In this document: positions 58,518-64,000 of the stretch, piece by piece | Layout of the letters: each line of letters opens with the position of its first letter | How positions within the stretch are numbered: the first letter of the stretch is position 1 | DNA from: Pseudomonas sp. CCC3.1 | GTDB taxonomy: Bacteria > Pseudomonadota > Gammaproteobacteria > Pseudomonadales > Pseudomonadaceae | Reading direction: 5' to 3' | Length of the DNA stretch: 64,000 nucleotides | Assembly (NCBI RefSeq): GCF_034347405.1 | Contig: NZ_CP133778.1 | Location: forward strand, 3,286,001 to 3,350,000 | Made by a program: the position numbers and the translations under genes | The notes under the pieces: model-generated | Seen by the model: the letters and a program-made list of their open reading frames with translations, nothing else | The model's database searches: none | What the model was told of the DNA's origin: nothing

Positions 58518-60521
58518 ATGTCCATCAGAAGCAGCAACTTCAGAGACGATATCAATGGCCTTCGTGCGTGGGCAGTGGTAGCGGTAATTCTTTATCACTT
58601 CGGGATCACTGGATTTTCTGGTGGTTTTGTTGGCGTTGATATATTTTTCGTCATATCCGGTTTCTTGATGACTGGAATTATTGTCGGAGAATTAGAAAAA
58701 ACAAGCAAGAGCCAAGGTAATGCACGCTTCTCCCTAATAAATTTTTACATATCCCGTGCCCGTCGTATTATCCCTGCCCTACTCACGCTATGCATCGCTC
58801 TGATAATTTCCGGATGGTTTTTTTTATCTAGCCTGGAATACAAAGCACTTGGTTCACAGGTCGTCAGCGCTATTGGTTTTTTTTCCAACATCAAATTCTG
58901 GCGTGAGGATGGTTACTTTGATGCAGCATCCCACGAAAAGCTTCTGTTACATACATGGTCGCTCTCTGTCGAGTGGCAATTCTATCTAATACTGCCTTTA
59001 ATCCTACTGGGCATTTGGAAAATCTGGCCTAGTCGTAAACATTTGATCATCGCTATTACTCTTGGGCTTCTGCTCTCGTTACTACTTTCAATCATTATTA
59101 CACCTATCGCAACTACGGCCGCTTTCTACTTGCTACCTACTCGAGCATGGGAAATGTTGGCTGGCGGATTAGTTTATCTTCTAGCAAACTCAATACGAAT
59201 CTCTGAGAAAGCAAAAATAACTATTGAATGTAGTGGTTTTATACTTATTATTGCATCCATTTTATTTTTCGACGCCAGCAGTATCTGGCCAGGATGGCGA
59301 GCGCTGGTACCTGTCATAGGCACGATGTTAGTAATGGTTGCTGCTCGCACGGGTTCGTTGTTTACAGGCAGTCGTATTGCCCAATGGTTGGGTGACTGCT
59401 CTTACTCGCTTTATCTATGGCACTGGCCATTTGTAGTAATCTTGGTTTATCTCGGCTTTCAAAATAACCCAGGATTTATCACTATCGGTCTCATTCTGAC
59501 GCTAGTACTAGGAAGACTTTCCTACCAATTTATTGAGAATTTTGCACGCACCTCACTCACCAGACTTCCTAAATGGCGCGGTGTTAGTATATTGCTAGCC
59601 AGCATTATAATTATCGTCACTCTTAGCCTTCAGATTCAATTAAAACAAGGTATTCCCGGCCGACTACCTGCTCAAATAGATGCAGTTTTTAATGAAGCGC
59701 TAAATAAGAATCCTCGCCGCAGTGAGTGCCACGTTAGCGGTAAAACCCCGGTACCAGAGTGCACTTATGGTGGTGAAAAGCTGGGAGTTATTGTGATAGG
59801 TGACAGTCATGCAGCCTCCGTGATCCGATCTATTGAAAAAGCGCTACCAAACAAAAATCTGCATGTTCTTGACTGGACTGAAAGTGGCTGCCCTACAATA
59901 TCCGGCATTAAAAAATTAAATGATCCTGACTATCGTTGCGGCGAATTTATAGCTAAAGCATTGAACAAACAAAAAGAACTCCCAAGCAACGTGCCGCTGA
60001 TCATTGTCAACCGGATAGACGTGTATCTTATGGGGCCCAATGAAGTTGACCGAACTGAAGAAGCATCCACGCCTACATTCTATGTGAGTTCGCCTTATAA
60101 AACTCGCAGCCCAGAGTTTCTTCAGGAAATGCGTAAAGGCATAGTAGACACGGCCTGCGAATTTGCCAAAACTAGACAAGTATATATGCTCCGCCCTATC
60201 CCTGAACTAAAAGTTGATGTTCCAAATACAATGGGGCGAGCGCTCATGTTAGGCCGCCCAGCGGAAGTTTCAATCTCTATGGCAGAATATAAAGCACGAC
60301 ATGCTTTTTCTTGGGAAACCCAAGATATAGCAGTGAAGCGCTGTGGTGTTAAAATTCTTGATCCGCTGCCTAGTCTATGCGGTGAGGGACGATGCAATGG
60401 TAATGCTACTCAGAGTAGTCTTCCTATTTACATCGACAGTAATCATTTAAGCGAACGAGGCGGTGCCCTGCTAATACCACTGTTCCGTCATGTTTTTGAA
60501 GAGACAATTGCTAACCCTTGA
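58518..60521 (+). CDS. OafA-type acyltransferase with SGNH domain
   Basis: A 667-residue protein. The acyltransferase-3 membrane domain has about ten spans in residues 1-400 (INGLRAWAVVAVILYHFGIT with its conserved His, then GFVGVDIFFVISGFLMTGII and FYISRARRIIPALL). The periplasmic SGNH domain covers about 420-667, with Ser in VIVIGDSHAASVIRS and Asp/His in YIDSNHLSERGG. These fused proteins acylate surface sugars. It probably O-acetylates the exopolysaccharide after export to the periplasm, complementing the cytoplasmic WcaF-like enzyme. A possible ribosome site (AGGG) is too close to the ATG, so translation may be weak. It ends 8 bp before the IS66 debris. Confidence 0.87.
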   Translation: MSIRSSNFRDDINGLRAWAVVAVILYHFGITGFSGGFVGVDIFFVISGFLMTGIIVGELEKTSKSQGNARFSLINFYISRARRIIPALLTLCIALIISGWFFLSSLEYKALGSQVVSAIGFFSNIKFWREDGYFDAASHEKLLLHTWSLSVEWQFYLILPLILLGIWKIWPSRKHLIIAITLGLLLSLLLSIIITPIATTAAFYLLPTRAWEMLAGGLVYLLANSIRISEKAKITIECSGFILIIASILFFDASSIWPGWRALVPVIGTMLVMVAARTGSLFTGSRIAQWLGDCSYSLYLWHWPFVVILVYLGFQNNPGFITIGLILTLVLGRLSYQFIENFARTSLTRLPKWRGVSILLASIIIIVTLSLQIQLKQGIPGRLPAQIDAVFNEALNKNPRRSECHVSGKTPVPECTYGGEKLGVIVIGDSHAASVIRSIEKALPNKNLHVLDWTESGCPTISGIKKLNDPDYRCGEFIAKALNKQKELPSNVPLIIVNRIDVYLMGPNEVDRTEEASTPTFYVSSPYKTRSPEFLQEMRKGIVDTACEFAKTRQVYMLRPIPELKVDVPNTMGRALMLGRPAEVSISMAEYKARHAFSWETQDIAVKRCGVKILDPLPSLCGEGRCNGNATQSSLPIYIDSNHLSERGGALLIPLFRHVFEETIANP

Positions 60522-60528
60522 AATGTAA

Positions 60529-60641
60529 TGGCTGGAGAAAATCCAGCCACAAGTGACACCGCAAAGCTCACTGGCCAAAGCCATCAGCTACTGACCAGCT
60601 ACTGGATCAAGTTAGTGCGCTACATCGAAGCCGGCTAATTG
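60529..60641 (+). pseudogene. IS66 tnpC 3' fragment
   Basis: Translation from 60529 reads WLEKIQPQVTPQSSLAKAIS, a stretch near the C-terminus of IS66-family TnpC transposase, followed after a stop by residues matching the next part of the same protein (WIKLVRYIEAG in a shifted frame). It is a decayed fragment lying before, not after, the tnpB remnant, so the element is rearranged. Confidence 0.6.
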
Positions 60642-60726
60642 GTAAGCGCTCCATAAACCTCACATTCAAAGTTGACGCGTAATCTCGGATGCTGTGCTCC
60701 CGATTTCTTTCTGGAGCCCATTCGCC

Positions 60727-60975
60727 ATGATGCGTCCCGACGCAAAAGTTGAAAAAGTGTATCTGTACCCCAAGCCAGTCGACTTTCGAAAGTCCATCGA
60801 TGGCCTCGCTGCACTGGTCGAGTTGGACATCAAGGTCGCCGTCTTTGACCCCGTGCTTTTTGTCTTCCTCAACAAACCCCGCAACCGAGTGAAGATTCTG
60901 TATTGGGAGCGCAACAGCTTCTGCCTTTGGCTTAAACGTCTCGAGTCCGAACGATTCAAAACATCATCGACTTGA
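60727..60975 (+). pseudogene. IS66 TnpB, truncated
   Basis: 82 residues of IS66 Orf2/TnpB (MMRPDAKVEKVYLYPKPVDF, then LFVFLNKPRNRVKILYWERN and LWLKRLESERFKTS), where intact proteins have about 110-120. The frame breaks where the DNA passes directly into tnpC sequence, so an internal deletion fused the two genes. The bases just before it (…SFWSPF) look like the tail of tnpA. Confidence 0.8.
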
Positions 60976-61411
60976 AAGAACAGATCAACCTGTTGCGTGA
61001 TCGTTTTTTCGAACGCAAGTCCGAGCAAACTGTAGAACCTAATACACCCCAACTTGCACAGTTTAATGAGCCTGAAAGTGAGCCTATGTCTTCCGTCGGC
61101 GACACGTTCCGCCAACGTCACGACGTAGTAAGCGCAAGCCATTATTGACCGAATTACCGCGCCTCGAAGTAATCCATGGACTGCCCGAGCACGAACTGAC
61201 GTGCGCCTGTGGTTGCCGCAAAGAGGTAATCGGAGATGAAATCAGCGAGCAATTGGATATCGTACCGATGCAAGTTCGGGTGATTGAACATGTCCGCAAG
61301 ATTTACAGTTTTCGTGTCTGTGAAGTTGTACCGGTCACCGCTGATAAACCGGACCCGCAGATCGAAAAGAACATAGCCAGTTCGAGCGTGTTGCCAATGT
61401 TGCCGTCCGGA
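60963..61411 (+). pseudogene. IS66 tnpC 5' fragment with frameshift
   Basis: The first part (IIDLKEQINLLRDRFFERKS) is read from 60963. A frameshift near 61085 moves the frame to RRSKRKPLLTELPRLEVIHG and LPEHELTCACGCRKEVIGDE, the zinc-finger-like region of TnpC, ending at SSVLPMLPSG. The catalytic core is absent. The fragment stops 4 bp before the end of the next, convergent gene. Confidence 0.8.
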
Positions 61412-61415
61412 TTAC

Positions 61416-62531
61416 TTAGTTAGCCACCGTTGCGACGTAGGCTGGATAGTCGGTGTAGCCTTTGGTTGGGTTACCGTCGATGCCGTAAAATTTAGACCGA
61501 TCACCCTCAGCGATTGGCCAGCCATTTTGCATCCGTTCGACGAGATCGGGGTTGGCAATGAATGGGCGGCCAAACGCAATCAAATCCAGATCACCGGCCT
61601 CTAGAGCAGCCTCTGCCAGCTCTCGATTAAAGCCTCCTGCCGCGATCAGGGTGCCTTGGTACGCTTGGCGAAAACGAATGGCGAAACCCTGCGGAATAGC
61701 TTCTGCGCCAATCGTGAGTTGATCGCTCAAATGTACGTACGCCAGGCCCCGGTCATTGAGCGTCGATGCCAGACTTAGCCAGGTATCGGTTTCTTCGGCA
61801 TAGGGGTGCATGTCGAAAAGGCGACCAAACGGGGACAGGCGCACGCCCACCCGGGCACTGCCGATTTCTGCGGCCAAGGCATCCAGTGTTTCGAGCAGGA
61901 AGCGTTGGCGGTTGGCGATGGAGCCGCCGTAAGCGTCCTGGCGATCATTCAATGCGCCGTTAAGGAATTGTTCGAATAGATAGCCATTGGCGCCGTGCAA
62001 TTCGATGCCATCAAAACCCGCCTCTATCGCGCGGCGCGCGGCGCTGACAAAGTCGGCGGTGACGCGATGCACCTCGGCCACGCTCAATGCTCTGGAGGCG
62101 CTTGCTTGCACGGGGCCGGGCTTGCCTTTTTCAACCCACGCGTAGGCGTTTGAGTGTGCGGCGACGCTCGCGACGGATGACACCGGCGCGCCATTCTCCG
62201 GTTGAATTGATACATGGGACACGCGCCCGACATGCCACAGCTGCGCGAAGATTCGTCCGCCTTTGGCGTGGACGGCCTGCGTCACACGGCGCCAGGCTTG
62301 AGCTTGTTCATCGGTATAGAGGCCAGGGTTGAACAAGTAGCCACAACCCTCGCGGGAAATAGGAATGCCCTCACTGATGATCAGCCCGGCAGAGGCGCGT
62401 TGGGCGTAGTAGAGAACGGTGTGTTCATCCGGGATGCCGGTAAGAGCTCTTGCGCGAGTCATGGGGGCCATGACCACGCGGTTGGCCAACTCGGTGCCGG
62501 ACAGATCGTAGGATTTGAATAATGTTTTCAT
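61416..62531 (-). CDS. Old Yellow Enzyme-family alkene reductase
   Basis: A 371-residue FMN barrel of the NemA/XenB/MorB type. It starts at the ATG at 62531 (MKTLFKSYDLSGTELANRVV). The family motifs are NRVVMAPMTRARA near 17-29, FAQLWHVGRVSH near 97 (His of the flavin site), FDGIELHGANGYLFEQFL near 178-195 with its His-X2-Asn pair, and FGRPFIANPDLVERM near 330. It reduces activated alkenes, nitrate esters or nitro compounds with NAD(P)H. It is 35 bp after a SnoaL-like gene and convergent with the IS66 debris. Confidence 0.9.
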   Translation of the reverse strand: MKTLFKSYDLSGTELANRVVMAPMTRARALTGIPDEHTVLYYAQRASAGLIISEGIPISREGCGYLFNPGLYTDEQAQAWRRVTQAVHAKGGRIFAQLWHVGRVSHVSIQPENGAPVSSVASVAAHSNAYAWVEKGKPGPVQASASRALSVAEVHRVTADFVSAARRAIEAGFDGIELHGANGYLFEQFLNGALNDRQDAYGGSIANRQRFLLETLDALAAEIGSARVGVRLSPFGRLFDMHPYAEETDTWLSLASTLNDRGLAYVHLSDQLTIGAEAIPQGFAIRFRQAYQGTLIAAGGFNRELAEAALEAGDLDLIAFGRPFIANPDLVERMQNGWPIAEGDRSKFYGIDGNPTKGYTDYPAYVATVAN

Positions 62532-62565
62532 CAGAAACTCTGTGGTGATGGAAAGGGAAAACGGA

Positions 62566-63048
62566 TCAGCAGGGCAGAACCAGCCCGTTGCCAGGATCGC
62601 CGCCGCCGACATCGGGTACCGGCCATACGACATCAAGGCGGGTTCGGCTGATCAGCCATTGACCGTCCACTTGCCGATATTCGTCGGCATATAGCCCCAG
62701 GAGCAGCAGCGGGTTTTCGCCCGGTGCCCTTTGGGTGGCGAAATCGATCAGGTAGCAACGGCCTTCGGCGCGGTTCTCATCGAGGATCTCGATCCAGTGG
62801 TTCGACACCGCGTGAATGAACGGATACGCCCCGCGTTGTTGCACATCGAATGCCGAGAAAGCCTGGGTCAACCCCTTCTGGATGGCTTCTCGACCCTTCC
62901 AGCAGCCGCGGTCGACTTGGCAGATGGCATCTTCGGTAAACAACAGTGCGAGGGTATCCATCCGTTTGGCATCGAGATAGTGGCAATAACGCAAGCGCAG
63001 GTTTCTGATCGCTTCAAGCGTGAGCAGTCGGTTCAGGTCGGCGTTCAA
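62566..63048 (-). CDS. SnoaL-like (NTF2-fold) protein
   Basis: A protein of about 160 residues with the SnoaL-like fold: EAIRNLRLRYCHYLDAKRMD, LFTEDAICQVDRGCWKGREA, FIHAVSNHWIEILDENRAEG and ADEYRQVDGQWLISRTRLDV. The start is uncertain. TTG at 63048 has GAGG 6 bases upstream; TTG at 63060 would include that ribosome site as coding. Proteins of this kind are small hydrolases, isomerases or binding proteins for aromatic or polyketide substrates. It forms an operon with the OYE reductase and is divergent from a LysR gene that likely controls both. Confidence 0.75.
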   Translation of the reverse strand: MNADLNRLLTLEAIRNLRLRYCHYLDAKRMDTLALLFTEDAICQVDRGCWKGREAIQKGLTQAFSAFDVQQRGAYPFIHAVSNHWIEILDENRAEGRCYLIDFATQRAPGENPLLLLGLYADEYRQVDGQWLISRTRLDVVWPVPDVGGGDPGNGLVLPC

Positions 63049-63183
63049 GGGTGGCCTCAAATGAAGAGTATTTAAAAGTGAAGCCCACTCTAATCCAGCT
63101 TGAAAATTCTAAAAACCGATGAAAAATTCAATTAGTTGATCCCCTGAGGATAGAATCAAGCGTCTATCTCAGCGGAACCGGTT

Positions 63184-64000
63184 ATGGATTCTTTTCAATT
63201 TGATGGCATCCCGGAATTTACCCTCGCTGCCCAGCTGGGAAGTTTCACGGCGGCGGCATTGCAATTGGGCGTCACCAGTTCGGCAGTGGGCAAAAGTGTG
63301 ACCCGCCTGGAAAAACGCTTGGGTATCAAGCTGCTGCATCGCACGACGCGCAAGCTGAGCCTGACCCGTGAAGGGGAGGCCTATCTGGCCAGTTGCTTGC
63401 GAGTGATGGACGAGCTTGCGGACATTGAAAGCAGTCTCTCTTCAGGGGGTGCCGAGCCAAGGGGGCGTTTGCGAATCGATCTTCCTGCCGCTTTTGGTCG
63501 ACGACACATCGCCCCCATGTTGATTTCCCTGGCGCGGAAATATTCGCAGCTTGATCTGACGTTGACCTTCGGTGAGCGGACGGTCGATATGATCAGCGAT
63601 GGTATCGATCTGGCGGTTCGAATCGGTGATCTGAAGGATGATCCAGAGTTAATTGCGCGCCGACTCGGTGAGCAGCATCTGGTGATCTGCGCGGCGCCCG
63701 ACTACTTGAATCAATGCCCACCGATTTTGTACAAGTCCGATTTGCTGGAGCGCGACTGCATCATTGCCTGGCGCAAGGGGCTGCGTATGACATGGCTATT
63801 GAAGAACGCAAAAGCCGGAATTGAAGAGCAGGAGGTCCGAGTGCGGCATGAGTTTGGCGACGGTGAAATGATGTTGCGCGCAACTCTGGAGGGGTGTGGG
63901 CTTTGTCAGTTGCCGACATGGCTGGTTTCGGAGCACCTGCGCACTGGGGCATTGATCACTGTTCTGGACAACTACGCAGGCGCAACCATGCCCATACACG
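63184..64000 (+). CDS. LysR-family transcriptional regulator, partial
   Basis: The first 272 residues of a LysR protein cut by the window end. The ATG at 63184 opens MDSFQFDGIPEFTLAAQLGS; the HTH is at residues 10-65 (FTAAALQLGVTSSAVGKSVT, then RLEKRLGIKLLHRTTRKLSL). The substrate-binding domain begins near 90 (GRLRIDLPAAFGRRHIAPML), with DGIDLAVRIGDLKDD typical of the CrgA/DmlR-like group. It is divergent from the SnoaL-OYE operon across 135 bp, the usual arrangement for a LysR regulator and its target. Confidence 0.88.
   Translation, partial: MDSFQFDGIPEFTLAAQLGSFTAAALQLGVTSSAVGKSVTRLEKRLGIKLLHRTTRKLSLTREGEAYLASCLRVMDELADIESSLSSGGAEPRGRLRIDLPAAFGRRHIAPMLISLARKYSQLDLTLTFGERTVDMISDGIDLAVRIGDLKDDPELIARRLGEQHLVICAAPDYLNQCPPILYKSDLLERDCIIAWRKGLRMTWLLKNAKAGIEEQEVRVRHEFGDGEMMLRATLEGCGLCQLPTWLVSEHLRTGALITVLDNYAGATMPIH

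Overview
The window looks like chromosome of a Pseudomonas, most likely of the fluorescens/fragi type. The pointers are GC-rich codon use in the flanks, three near-identical copies of the TAGGAGCGAGCTTGCCTCGCGATC palindromic repeat common in that genus, and typical Pseudomonas gene families (REC-GGDEF-EAL, DUF2938, pirin, umuDC). There are no rRNA, tRNA or CRISPR features. The first and last genes are cut by the window ends.

1-11.9 kb holds a complete N-methylglutamate pathway for methylamine use. Leftward: gmaS (gamma-glutamylmethylamide synthetase) and mgsABC (N-methylglutamate synthase). Rightward: an XRE-cupin regulator, then purU-folD-mgdABCD. MgdABCD oxidises N-methylglutamate and hands the methyl carbon to tetrahydrofolate, FolD converts it to formyl-THF, and PurU releases formate. 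The control DNA is unusually readable: a near-consensus sigma-54 promoter and an NtrC-like dyad for gmaS, a sigma-70-like promoter for purU, and 13-bp TTCCCA-N-TGGGAA-like sites in pairs exactly 20 bp apart at all three promoters. This suggests methylamine is taken mainly as a nitrogen source.

11.9-30.5 kb is ordinary Pseudomonas chromosome with accessory touches. It carries a PAS histidine kinase / receiver / REC-GGDEF-EAL signalling set, a MerR regulator facing a DUF2938 membrane protein, a small Gly-rich lipoprotein gene, LysR and MscS-cNMP genes, an ABM/amidohydrolase/isochorismatase operon, two convergent paralogous winged-helix STAND ATPase regulators (one behind a 143-bp fold-back MITE), pirin, and a LexA-controlled umuDC.

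30.5-60.5 kb is an AT-richer exopolysaccharide locus of about 28 kb. It encodes a tyrosine phosphatase and kinase (Wzb, Wzc), sugar nucleotide synthesis (Ugd, ManC, Gmd, Fcl, GDP-mannose hydrolase), initiation by WcaJ, five further glycosyltransferases, a pyruvyltransferase, two acyltransferases, Wzx and Wzy. The secretion set is of group 4 capsule type (GfcA, Wza, GfcB, GfcC, GfcD). The product should be a colanic-acid-like polymer containing fucose and glucuronic acid and bearing pyruvyl and acyl groups. An ops element precedes ugd. A 15-bp motif, TGTTAT-W4-N-GTCA, occurs five times and only in front of the transcription units of this locus, which also encodes two unusual winged-helix regulators. 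Scrambled IS66 remnants close the locus at 60.5-61.4 kb.

61.4-64 kb carries an Old Yellow Enzyme reductase and a SnoaL-like protein, divergent from a LysR regulator that runs off the end.
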